Shown here: in pieces, positions 53,466 to 61,229 of the stretch | How positions within the stretch are numbered: the first letter of the stretch is position 1 | How the letters are laid out: every line of letters starts with the position of its first letter | NCBI RefSeq assembly: GCF_900240975.1 | Contig: NZ_LT968775.1 | Coordinates: forward strand, 62,001-126,000 | DNA from: Mycobacterium sp. 4858 | GTDB taxonomy: Bacteria; Actinomycetota; Actinomycetes; Mycobacteriales; Mycobacteriaceae | DNA: 64,000 nucleotides | Reading direction: 5' to 3' | Made by a program: the position numbers and the translations under genes | The notes under the pieces: model-generated | The model's database searches: none | Told to the model about the DNA's origin: nothing | What the model saw: the letters and a program-made list of their open reading frames with translations, nothing else

Positions 53466-54862
53466 GGTTGCCTTTCGGGCTGTCGGGGGGACGTCGTCTC
53501 GGCTGCCGACGAGGTGTCGTCGGACCATGCTTCCCGGTAATGTTTCTCGGCTACCGGCCTGATCAGCTCGTTGCAAACCACGCCGAGAACCAACAGGGCG
53601 ATCATCACCGCGAATGACACGACGTACAGCTCCGGGCCGTGTTTGCCGGCCGCCTTCTGCGAGTCCGCAATCGCGTTGACGGTGAGTGGGCCCAACACGC
53701 CCGCAACCGACCACGCGGTCAACAACCTGCCGTGGATGGCACCGACCTCGAAGACGCCGAACAGGTCACGCAGGTAAGCAGGAACCGTCGAGAACCCCGC
53801 GCCGTAGAACGACAGGATCAGCAGCGTGCACAGCAGGAACACAATTTTGTTGGAGTTGGTCGTCAGGAGCAGCGTCAGATACAGAAGGGCGCCGCCGCCC
53901 AGATAGAGCCGGTAGATCGCCTTGCGGCCCACCAGGTCCGACAACGATGACCAGCCGATGCGGCCGAGCATATTGGCCAGCGAAAGCAGCGCGACGTACC
54001 CGGCGGCCGCGGAAGCCAGCACGGCCGCACTGGGAGCGGCCGGAAAGAAGTCCTGGTAGATCGGTGACGCCTTCTCCAGAATGCCGATCCCGGCGGTCAC
54101 GTTGAAACACAGCACCGCCCACAAGAGCCAGAACTGGGGCGTCTTGATCGCGTTCGCCGCCGCCACGCCGGCGACGCTGGCCGACGATACGGTCTTGTCC
54201 GGCTTGGGTTTCCAGCCGTTGGGCGCCCATCCGGGTGCGGGCACCCGGATCAGCACGCACCCCATCGACATGAACACCGCGTAGGTGCAGCCCATCACCA
54301 GGAAGGTCTTGGCGACACCCGCACTGCTGTTTCTTCCGAACGCGGCGAGAAGGCTGTTGGTCCACGGCGACGCGATCAGCGCTCCGCCGCCGAAGCCCAT
54401 GATTGCCAGGCCGGTGGCCATGCCCGGGCGGTCGGGGAACCACTTGATCAACGTGGACACCGGAGAGATGTAGCCGATACCCAGCCCGACGCCACCAACC
54501 ACGCCATAGCCCAACAAGACGATCCAGTACTGACGGACCGAAACTCCCAATCCCGCAATCAGCAGCCCGCCGCAGAAGCAGACGGTGGCAACGAACATCG
54601 CCCAGCGGGGCCCGTAGTGGTCGACGCGGGTGCCGAAAGCCGCAGCCGACACTCCCAGCATCACGATGCCGATGGTGAAGGGCATGGCGCTGGCCGTACC
54701 GGAGACATGTAGCGATTTCTCCAGCGGGATCTTGAAGACGCTCCACGCGTAAACCGAGCCGATGGCCAGATGGATCGACAGCGCGGCGGGGGGAACCAGC
54801 CAGCGGCTCCATCCCGGCCTTGCGACGATCCTCGCACGGTCCAGCAGTCCATTGGTTGTCAC
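53462..54862 (-). CDS. Major facilitator transporter, oxalate:formate antiporter (OFA) family
   Basis: 466 residues with about 12 membrane helices. The N-terminal IHLAIGSVYAWSVFKIPLE is the clearest OFA mark, followed by GVVGGVGLGIGYISPVSTLIKWF and the MFS loop in helices 2-3. Members exchange small carboxylates such as oxalate, formate or lactate; the substrate here is not determined. GTG 54862 follows GAGAAGGG. Promoter and inverted repeats lie upstream at 54905-54981. Confidence 0.88.
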   Translation of the reverse strand: MTTNGLLDRARIVARPGWSRWLVPPAALSIHLAIGSVYAWSVFKIPLEKSLHVSGTASAMPFTIGIVMLGVSAAAFGTRVDHYGPRWAMFVATVCFCGGLLIAGLGVSVRQYWIVLLGYGVVGGVGLGIGYISPVSTLIKWFPDRPGMATGLAIMGFGGGALIASPWTNSLLAAFGRNSSAGVAKTFLVMGCTYAVFMSMGCVLIRVPAPGWAPNGWKPKPDKTVSSASVAGVAAANAIKTPQFWLLWAVLCFNVTAGIGILEKASPIYQDFFPAAPSAAVLASAAAGYVALLSLANMLGRIGWSSLSDLVGRKAIYRLYLGGGALLYLTLLLTTNSNKIVFLLCTLLILSFYGAGFSTVPAYLRDLFGVFEVGAIHGRLLTAWSVAGVLGPLTVNAIADSQKAAGKHGPELYVVSFAVMIALLVLGVVCNELIRPVAEKHYREAWSDDTSSAAETTSPRQPERQP

Positions 54863-54904
54863 GATGCACCCTTCTCAGGTCGCCCGGCCGACGCCTTGGC
54901 CCGT

Positions 54905-54981
54905 CGCAACTATCGTTGCGGGTGGATCTGCGGGTCAATGCACGATCTTCTATCGCTCAATAGAGGAAATGTATTGACCCG
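54905..54981 (-). promoter_or_regulatory. Promoter and inverted repeats upstream of the OFA transporter
   Basis: On the minus strand TTGACC (54938-54933), 18 bases, GATAGT (54914-54909) form a promoter about 45 bases before the GTG. A palindrome CGCAAC-TATC-GTTGCG (54905-54920) covers the -10. A second inverted repeat, CGGGTCAAT (54931-54939) and ATTGACCCG (54973-54981), covers the -35. Regulated expression is likely; no regulator gene is adjacent. Confidence 0.55.
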
Positions 54982-55098
54982 GAAGGGTTTTGGCGCGCCG
55001 CCAAGATGCACTACATCGGCTCTTGTGGTATGCGCGGGCGAACGAGGCCTGTCCGGACGAGCACCGCAGACGCAGATCTACGACGTGAGTGGTGCGTG

Positions 55099-55127
55099 GG
55101 TGCCCGCGTAGGCCCTACGCGGGCACC
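55099..55127. repeat. Near-perfect palindromic hairpin
   Basis: GGTGCCCGCGTAGG and CCTACGCGGGCACC pair over 14 bp around a single base. No T tract follows on either strand. It lies in the gap between the OFA operon promoter and the lipoprotein gene, next to another hairpin. It may be a non-canonical terminator for the lipoprotein gene. Confidence 0.5.
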
Positions 55128-55140
55128 GCCTTGCGCCATG

Positions 55141-55175
55141 GCGCTATGACGCCGGTGGGACAGGCGTCATAGCGC
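55141..55175 (-). terminator. Hairpin behind the lipoprotein gene
   Basis: GCGCTATGACGC (55141-55152) pairs perfectly with GCGTCATAGCGC (55164-55175) around 11 bases. It starts 7 bases after the lipoprotein stop on the minus strand and lacks a T tract, as many mycobacterial terminators do. With the 55099 palindrome it accounts for most of the lower part of this 320-bp gap. Confidence 0.5.
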
Positions 55176-55182
55176 GTGAGGC

Positions 55183-55563
55183 CTACGGGCTGGGAGGGGT
55201 CCCGACGCAGACGCCACCGGCGCAGGCGCCCGCGCCGCCGGGGCCGGCAGACGCCCCCGCGCCCGGCACACCCGCGCTGGCCCCGCCGGGTCCGGCGCCG
55301 GCGCCGGACCCACCCGGTCCGGCGGTCGTGGCACCGCCGGGCCCGGTCTCGGGCCCCCCGCCACCCGGGGCGGCAGTAGTGGTCGCGGCCGGGGGGGTCG
55401 TGGTGACGCTGGTCGGCGTCGTGACCGTGGTGGTGACCGTCGACGTCGTCGGATTCTTGTTGTTGTTGCTCGAGCCGCAACCCGCTGTCAGCGAACTCAA
55501 GGCGATGGCCGCCGCGACGCCCGCGGCGAGGGAAACACGGCGGGCTGTTGTACTACCGGGCAT
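55183..55563 (-). CDS. Low-complexity lipoprotein
   Basis: 126 residues. A lipoprotein signal peptide ends at lipobox LTAGC (about residue 29). After SSNNNKN comes a Thr/Pro stretch (TTSTVTTTVTTPTSVTTTPP), then a Gly/Ala/Pro-rich region with GPGGA-like repeats, and finally CAGGVCVGTPPSP with two cysteines. The composition suggests a surface-exposed linker-like protein. I do not recognise a family, and function is unknown. It lies 70 bp downstream of the cyclase gene on the same strand. Confidence 0.72.
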   Translation of the reverse strand: MPGSTTARRVSLAAGVAAAIALSSLTAGCGSSNNNKNPTTSTVTTTVTTPTSVTTTPPAATTTAAPGGGGPETGPGGATTAGPGGSGAGAGPGGASAGVPGAGASAGPGGAGACAGGVCVGTPPSP

Positions 55564-55633
55564 GTCAACACCAATCTCTATGAGGGGCGATGTCCTTAAT
55601 CCCGTTACCCACTCGGGCCGAAAATCAATCGCG

Positions 55634-57250
55634 TCACGCAGGCGAGTCGGCGGGCGAAGCCAACCGGGTGGGGCGCTCGTGTCCGCGAAGCGTCACGGTC
55701 TCACCCAAACTCCAACGGGCGCGTTCCTTCTCGCTCGCGCCCTCCAGCGCGCCGGCCGTCGCAAGCAGCCGGCCGGGGTGTGACTTGGCCAGCTCGCACA
55801 GGCGGGCCGCCTCGTTGACCGGCCCCCCGATCACGGTGTACTCGAAGCGTTCCCTGGCGCCGACGTTGCCGGCGACCACTTGCCCCGCCGCCACACCGAT
55901 ACCGGCCTGGCACTCGGGCATTTCGTTGTCGAGCCGCTCGGCGATGGCGCGCGCGGTGGCCAGCGCCTCGTCTTCCGGACGGTCCAGATGATTGGGGGCT
56001 CCGAAGATGGCCAGCGTCGCGTCGCCTTCGAACTTGTTGACCAGCCCGCAGTGTCGGTCCACTTCCTCGACGACGATGCCAAAAAATTGGTTGAGCACCG
56101 AAACGACTTCGGCCGGAGGCCGGCTGGTCACCAGTTGGGTAGACCTGACGATGTCGATGAATACGACTGCGACATGGCGTTCTTCGCCGCCCAGCTGCGG
56201 CCGCTCGCGTTCGGCGGCGAGGGCGACCTCGCGCCCGACGTGCCGTCCGAAGAGGTCGCGGACGCGTTCGCGCTCGCGCAGCCCGTCGACCATCGCGTTG
56301 AAACCGCGTTGGAGCTCACCGAGTTCGGTGCCGTCGAAAACGACGAGATCGCCCCGCAGATCACCGCGCTCTACGCGGCGCAATGCCGTACGGACCACGC
56401 GCACCGGAGTTGCGGTGAGCCAGGCCAGGATCCACATCAAGAGGCAACCGAAGATCACCGTGGCCATCGACACGATCAACACGCCGACCGCGAACTCGGT
56501 CTCGGTCAGGTTCCGCATCAGGGCCTGGAAGCCCGCGAGAAAGGCGATGCCGAGCACGGGCAGGCCGGACCCGAGGAACCAGACCACCATCGTCCGGCCC
56601 ATGATCCCGGCCGAGAAACGTCGTGGCGGTGGCCCCGCCTCCAGTGCCTGCGCTGCGACGGGGCGCAGGGCGAACTCGGCGATCAGATAGCTGGCGGTGG
56701 CCACCAAGATGCCGCAGATGCCCACCGCGATGAGAAACCGCGGGATGAACAGCGTGTTGACCAGGCCGTAGAGCATTGTGTAGACCACCGCGCCGACACC
56801 CCACAGGATGAGGTCGAAGCGGGCGATCCGCCATGGGGCCAGGAAGGTGTTGCGCTCGTCTTCCGCGTTCGGCGAGCGCTCCTCGATCGCCCAGCGCAGC
56901 GAGAACACCGTCCGGCGGGTGATCCAATAGGTGCCCACCGCCAGGGCCAACACGATGTAGGCCGGTGAGACCCCGAACGTAATCCAGGCAGGCGCGTCGT
57001 GGAAGATGCTTGGCTGCGGGATGGCGACTATCACCAGCAGCAGCGCCACCACGATACCGATCAGGTTGGCGCCAAGGACCAGCACGGTCAGGATGAGCTG
57101 GATGCGGATGCGGCGCCGTCGCTGGCTCTCGGTGACTCGGCCCAGCAGCAGGGAGCCGTACGCCGGGGTCTCCGGTAGCCGGCCGCTCTGACGGGTGACC
57201 GTCTCGAGCACCCGGCCGATGCGTTTTGCCAAGCTCTGGTTGGCCGACAT
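55634..57250 (-). CDS. Membrane adenylate cyclase, class III with HAMP domain
   Basis: 538 residues. The order is a basic cytoplasmic N-terminus, six membrane helices (about 50-285), HAMP ([20 protein letters not shown]), then a class III cyclase domain. The metal aspartates are in [10 protein letters not shown], the adenine-selecting lysine in [14 protein letters not shown], and the transition-state region near [14 protein letters not shown]. It resembles Rv1318c-Rv1320c, which form a tandem triplet in M. tuberculosis; only one copy is present here. It probably makes cAMP in response to a membrane signal. Confidence 0.92.
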   Translation of the reverse strand: MSANQSLAKRIGRVLETVTRQSGRLPETPAYGSLLLGRVTESQRRRRIRIQLILTVLVLGANLIGIVVALLLVIVAIPQPSIFHDAPAWITFGVSPAYIVLALAVGTYWITRRTVFSLRWAIEERSPNAEDERNTFLAPWRIARFDLILWGVGAVVYTMLYGLVNTLFIPRFLIAVGICGILVATASYLIAEFALRPVAAQALEAGPPPRRFSAGIMGRTMVVWFLGSGLPVLGIAFLAGFQALMRNLTETEFAVGVLIVSMATVIFGCLLMWILAWLTATPVRVVRTALRRVERGDLRGDLVVFDGTELGELQRGFNAMVDGLRERERVRDLFGRHVGREVALAAERERPQLGGEERHVAVVFIDIVRSTQLVTSRPPAEVVSVLNQFFGIVVEEVDRHCGLVNKFEGDATLAIFGAPNHLDRPEDEALATARAIAERLDNEMPECQAGIGVAAGQVVAGNVGARERFEYTVIGGPVNEAARLCELAKSHPGRLLATAGALEGASEKERARWSLGETVTLRGHERPTRLASPADSPA

Positions 57251-57286
57251 GGTGGCGTCAGCCTAATTTGTCGGCCACGCTCTAAG

Positions 57287-57967
57287 GTGAGTCGGGTGCG
57301 TCTAGTCATAGCCCAGTGCACTGTGGACTACGTCGGCCGGCTGACCGCGCATCTTCCGTCGGCGCGCAGGTTGCTGTTGTTCAAGGCGGACGGCTCGGTC
57401 AGCGTGCACGCCGACGACCGCGCCTACAAGCCGCTGAACTGGATGAGTCCGCCCTGCTGGCTCAGCGAGGAGGCCGGTGATCCGGCGCCCGTGTGGGTGG
57501 TACAGAACAAGGCCGGCGAACAGTTGCGCATCACGGTCGAGGTGGTCGAGCACGACTCCAGCCACGACCTCGGCGTTGACCCCGGTTTGGTCAAGGACGG
57601 CGTCGAAGCCCACCTGCAGGCGTTGCTCGCCGAGCACGTGCAACTGCTCGGCGAGGGTTACACGCTGGTTCGTCGCGAATACATGACCGCGATCGGGCCG
57701 GTCGACCTGCTCTGCCGTGACGAGCAGGGCGGTTCCGTCGCGGTGGAGATCAAGCGGCGGGGGGAGATCGACGGCGTCGAGCAGCTCACCCGCTACCTCG
57801 AGTTGCTCAATCGCGACAGCGTGCTGGCACCGGTGAAGGGGGTGTTCGCGGCCCAGCAGATCAAGCCGCAAGCGCGCACGCTCGCCACCGACCGGGGGAT
57901 CCGTTGCATCACATTGGATTACGACAAGATGCGCGGAATGGACAGCGACGAATACCGGCTGTTTTGA
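57287..57967 (+). CDS. nucS: Mismatch-specific endonuclease NucS/EndoMS
   Basis: 226 residues, the same length as in M. tuberculosis. It replaces MutS/MutL in actinobacteria, cutting both strands at mismatches. The N-terminal dimer/DNA-binding domain begins [16 protein letters not shown]. The C-terminal RecB-like nuclease has GPVDLLCRD and [10 protein letters not shown], giving the D-(E)xK active site, then QLTRYLELL. The C-terminal tail is the beta-clamp-binding type. GTG 57287 is used. Confidence 0.95.
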   Translation: MSRVRLVIAQCTVDYVGRLTAHLPSARRLLLFKADGSVSVHADDRAYKPLNWMSPPCWLSEEAGDPAPVWVVQNKAGEQLRITVEVVEHDSSHDLGVDPGLVKDGVEAHLQALLAEHVQLLGEGYTLVRREYMTAIGPVDLLCRDEQGGSVAVEIKRRGEIDGVEQLTRYLELLNRDSVLAPVKGVFAAQQIKPQARTLATDRGIRCITLDYDKMRGMDSDEYRLF

Positions 57968-57989
57968 GCCTCGCGGCTAGGCTGGCGGC

Positions 57990-58286
57990 ATGGCCCGGCG
58001 TCGTACACCGCCACGTCGGCGGCGCCCGTCACCCTCGCCGCCGGCGCCGCTCCGGGTGGAGACCGGGCCGGACGGCCACGAGTACGAGGTGCGTCCCGTC
58101 GCGGCGGTCCGAGCGGTCAAGACCTACCGCTGTCCCGGTTGCGATCACGAAATACGCGCGGGCACAGCTCATCTGGTGGTCTGGCCGACTGATCCGACCC
58201 TCGGAGGGGCCGACGATCGACGCCATTGGCATGCCTCGTGCTGGACCCACCGCGCCACGCGCGGGCCTACCCGGAAGTGGTCCTGA
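57990..58286 (+). CDS. Small zinc-ribbon-like protein (Rv1322 type)
   Basis: 98 residues. A very basic Arg/Pro-rich N-terminus (MARRRTPPRRRRPSPSPP) precedes a compact domain with CPGCDHEIRAGTAHLVV and HWHASCW, a likely Cys-Cys-His-Cys zinc site. It follows nucS by 22 bp and has the same neighbours in M. tuberculosis. Function unknown; nucleic-acid binding is possible from charge. Confidence 0.85.
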   Translation: MARRRTPPRRRRPSPSPPAPLRVETGPDGHEYEVRPVAAVRAVKTYRCPGCDHEIRAGTAHLVVWPTDPTLGGADDRRHWHASCWTHRATRGPTRKWS

Positions 58287-58296
58287 CCGCTGAGCC

Positions 58297-58761
58297 TCAG
58301 GTGGCCGGTTCGACCAACTCGATGAGAACGCCGCCGGCGTCCTTGGGGTGGATGAAGTTGATCCGCGAGTTTGCCGTACCGCGGCGGGGCGCATCGTAGA
58401 GGAGCCGGATGTCCTGAGAGCGCAGGTGCTCGATCACGCTGTCGAGGTCGCTCACCCGGACGGCCATCTGTTGGATGCCGGGCCCGCGCTTGTCGATGAA
58501 CTTGGCGATGGTCGAGGAGTCGTCGATCGGTGCCATCAACTGGATCTGAGCGGTACCGGCCGGCGCGCCCGGCACGGACAGCATGGCCTCGCGGATTCCC
58601 TGCTCCTCGTTGACTTCCTCGTGCGCGACGATCATGCCGAGGTGGTCGTGATACCACGCGATGGCCGCGCCCAGGTCGGCGACTGCGATGCCGACGTGAT
58701 CGATCGCCGTCACCAGTGCGGTGGCCAGGACCTGACGGGCGTCAACTTGATCGGTCGTCAT
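58297..58761 (-). CDS. mce: Methylmalonyl-CoA epimerase
   Basis: 154 residues, VOC fold. Interconverts the (S) and (R) forms of methylmalonyl-CoA in propionate metabolism. Metal ligands are His22 in AIDHVGIAV, Gln/His in GPGIQQMAVRV, and Glu in GVLIELVEPAT. IREAMLSVP and KFIDKRGPGIQ are family marks. ATG 58761 gives the usual length. It is divergent from fadA4 with 92 bp between; the PduO-type enzyme at 43700 supplies cobalamin to the same pathway. Confidence 0.92.
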   Translation of the reverse strand: MTTDQVDARQVLATALVTAIDHVGIAVADLGAAIAWYHDHLGMIVAHEEVNEEQGIREAMLSVPGAPAGTAQIQLMAPIDDSSTIAKFIDKRGPGIQQMAVRVSDLDSVIEHLRSQDIRLLYDAPRRGTANSRINFIHPKDAGGVLIELVEPAT

Positions 58762-58853
58762 CACATAAAGGTAACCTGGCGGCAAAGATTGCGCTTCTCC
58801 GGGAGGCCAAATCGGCCGTCCAGGGGAGCGTTAGTAGCCCTTAGGAGAAAGTA

Positions 58854-60041
58854 ATGACGACTTCGGTGATCGTTGCTGGAGCGCGGACGCCGATCGGCAA
58901 GCTGATGGGTTCGTTGAAGGATTTCTCGGCCAGCGATCTGGGGGCCATTGCCATCGCAGGCGCGCTCGAGAAGGCCAACGTGCCCGCCTCCGCGGTCGAG
59001 TACGTGATCATGGGCCAGGTGCTGACGGCCGGGGCCGGCCAGATGCCGGCCCGCCAGGCGGCCGTGGCGGCCGGCATCGGCTGGGACGTTCCGGCGCTGA
59101 CCATCAACAAGATGTGCCTGTCCGGCATCGACGCGATCGCGCTCGCCGACCAGCTGATCCGCGCCGGGGAGTTCGACGTGGTGGTGGCCGGCGGGCAGGA
59201 GTCCATGACCAAGGCGCCGCATTTGCTGATGGACAGCCGGGCGGGCTACAAGTACGGCGACGTCACGGTCCTGGACCACATGGCCTACGACGGCCTGCAC
59301 GACGTCTTCACCGACCAGCCGATGGGCGCGCTCACCGAGCAACGCAATGACGTGGACAAGTTCACTCGCGAGGAGCAGGACGAGTTCGCTGCGCGGTCGC
59401 ATCAGAAGGCGGCCGCGGCGTGGAAGGACGGCGTCTTCGCCGACGAAGTGGTGCCGGTCAACATTCCGCAGCGCAAGGGTGATCCGCTGCAGTTCACCGA
59501 GGACGAGGGGATCCGCGCCAACACCACCGTCGAGTCCCTGTCGGGCCTCAAGCCGGCATTCCGTCGCGACGGCACCATCACCGCCGGTTCGGCGTCTCAG
59601 ATCTCCGACGGGGCGGCGGCCGTGGTGGTGATGAGCAAGGCCAAGGCGGAAGAGCTCGGGCTGACCTGGCTGGTAGAAATCGGTGCACACGGCGTCGTGG
59701 CCGGACCGGACTCGACCCTGCAGTCGCAGCCGGCCAACGCGATCAAGAAGGCGCTCGGCCGCGAGGGCATCTCCGCCGACCAGCTCGACGTGGTGGAGAT
59801 CAACGAGGCGTTCGCGGCGGTCGCTTTGGCTTCGACCCGCGAACTCGGCCTCGATCCCGACATCGTCAACGTCAACGGCGGGGCGATCGCCGTCGGGCAT
59901 CCGATCGGCATGTCGGGCGCGCGGATAACACTGCATGTGGCGCTGGAACTGGCCCGCCGGGGCTCCGGCTACGGCGTCGCCGCCCTGTGCGGCGCGGGTG
60001 GTCAGGGCGACGCCCTGATCCTGCGGGCAAACGCGAAGTAG
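58854..60041 (+). CDS. fadA4: Acetyl-CoA acetyltransferase (thiolase)
   Basis: 395 residues, biosynthetic-type thiolase. The nucleophile Cys88 is in [11 protein letters not shown]; the histidine is in [16 protein letters not shown] and the second cysteine in [11 protein letters not shown]. Condenses two acetyl-CoA or cleaves acetoacetyl-CoA. ATG 58854 follows AGGAGAAAGTA. Counterpart of Rv1323. Confidence 0.95.
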   Translation: MTTSVIVAGARTPIGKLMGSLKDFSASDLGAIAIAGALEKANVPASAVEYVIMGQVLTAGAGQMPARQAAVAAGIGWDVPALTINKMCLSGIDAIALADQLIRAGEFDVVVAGGQESMTKAPHLLMDSRAGYKYGDVTVLDHMAYDGLHDVFTDQPMGALTEQRNDVDKFTREEQDEFAARSHQKAAAAWKDGVFADEVVPVNIPQRKGDPLQFTEDEGIRANTTVESLSGLKPAFRRDGTITAGSASQISDGAAAVVVMSKAKAEELGLTWLVEIGAHGVVAGPDSTLQSQPANAIKKALGREGISADQLDVVEINEAFAAVALASTRELGLDPDIVNVNGGAIAVGHPIGMSGARITLHVALELARRGSGYGVAALCGAGGQGDALILRANAK

Positions 60042-60053
60042 CCGGTTTCGTCG

Positions 60054-60100
60054 GCGTGGGTCGACTCTCAACGAGGTTGCTGGGTCGGCCCACGCGGGAA
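60054..60100 (+). terminator. Possible terminator behind fadA4
   Basis: GCGTGGG (60054-60060) pairs with CCCACGC (60089-60095) around 28 bases, followed by GGGAACTTTTG. The stem is short and the loop long. Confidence 0.3.
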
Positions 60101-60204
60101 CTTTTGTGATCTTCGTCATACATCCTGATCGAGGCCCCTCGGGACTGATTTCCGGTCCGCCGAGGCGCCACCCGGCCGGGTGGATCGGTCGCCGACGCGC
60201 ATGC

Positions 60205-60210
60205 CAAACT
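60205..60210 (+). promoter_or_regulatory. -10 box of leaderless CnoX-like gene
   Basis: CAAACT ends 7 bases before GTG 60218. No ribosome site lies in between. Confidence 0.4.
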
Positions 60211-60217
60211 TGACGTC

Positions 60218-61126
60218 GTGACGCGTCCGCGACCCTCGATTGGCCCCGCGCTTGCCGGTGCGGTCGACTTGTCCGGCCTCAAGCAGCGGGCCCAGCAGCA
60301 GCCGGCCGGCGGCGCACCGGCGGCCGGTGACGGCGGCCCTGGGGTATCCGCAATCACCGAGGCCAATTTCGAGACCGAAGTCCTGCTCCGGTCCGAGGAA
60401 GTGCCCGTGGTGGTGCTGCTTTGGTCACCGCGCAGCGACGCCTGCGTCCAGCTCGTCGACATCTTGTCGGGGCTGGCCGCCGAGGACGGCGGCAAGTGGT
60501 CGCTGGCGACGGTCAACGTCGACGTGGCGCCCAGGGTGGCCCAGATATTCGGCGTCGACGCGGTGCCGACGGTCGTGGCTCTGGCCGCCGGGCAGCCGCT
60601 GTCCAGTTTTCAGGGCATGCAGCCGCCCGACCAGCTGCGAGGGTGGATCGACTCGCTTCTGTCGGCGACGGCCGGGAAGCTCAGGGGCCCAGGCAATTCC
60701 GAGGACGCCGACGAGGTTGATCCCGAGCTGGCCGCGGCGCGCGAACAACTCGAGGCCGGGAATTTCGAGGCGGCCAGAGGTTTGTATCAAGCGATATTGG
60801 GTGCCAACCCGGGCAGCGTCGAAGCAAAGGGCGCGATCCGGCAGATCGACTTTCTCATGCGTGCGACCGCACACCCGCCGGACGCCCTCGCCGCGGCCGA
60901 CGCGGCACCGGGCGACATCGATGCGGCCTTCGCGGCAGCCGACGTCCAGATCCTCAACCAGGATGTCAGCGCGGCGTTCGATCGGCTGATCGCCTTGGTG
61001 CGCAGCACATCCGGGGACGAGCGCAGCCGCGTACGCACCAGGCTGATCGAGCTCTTCGAGCTCTTCGATCCGGCGGACCCCGAGGTCGTCGCCGGGCGGC
61101 GCAACCTCGCCAACGCCCTCTACTGA
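60218..61126 (+). CDS. Thioredoxin-fold/TPR protein, CnoX (YbbN)-like
   Basis: 302 residues. The N-terminal thioredoxin domain (about 45-150) has VVVLLWSPRSDACVQLVDIL where thioredoxins carry WCGPC; the first cysteine is missing and only the displaced Cys remains. Classical disulfide reduction is therefore unlikely. GVDAVPTVVAL is the conserved cis-Pro loop. The C-terminal half is alpha-helical, TPR-like (AREQLEAGNFEAARGLYQAIL and AAFDRLIALVRS), as in chaperedoxin CnoX. A holdase or chaperone-linked role is inferred. Counterpart of Rv1324. Confidence 0.88.
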   Translation: MTRPRPSIGPALAGAVDLSGLKQRAQQQPAGGAPAAGDGGPGVSAITEANFETEVLLRSEEVPVVVLLWSPRSDACVQLVDILSGLAAEDGGKWSLATVNVDVAPRVAQIFGVDAVPTVVALAAGQPLSSFQGMQPPDQLRGWIDSLLSATAGKLRGPGNSEDADEVDPELAAAREQLEAGNFEAARGLYQAILGANPGSVEAKGAIRQIDFLMRATAHPPDALAAADAAPGDIDAAFAAADVQILNQDVSAAFDRLIALVRSTSGDERSRVRTRLIELFELFDPADPEVVAGRRNLANALY

Positions 61127-61201
61127 GCTTCCCGGTCGCCGAACGTCGGGTTGTCGGGGCCAAACGGGCCGCAATTCAACGCAAAGTCGGCGTTGGGCGT
61201 C

Positions 61202-61229
61202 GGCCTGTAACGGGTGGCCTGTAACGGGT
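61202..61229. repeat. 14-bp perfect tandem duplication
   Basis: GGCCTGTAACGGGT occurs twice end to end (61202-61215 and 61216-61229). The last base of the second copy is the first base of the glgB stop triplet on the minus strand. It lies in the 102-bp convergent gap that holds a PE_PGRS gene in M. tuberculosis. Confidence 0.8.

Noticed and set aside
61127..61228. PE_PGRS gene expected between the CnoX-like gene and glgB
   Set aside because: The gap is only 102 bp and contains no coding sequence with Gly-Gly-Ala repeats.
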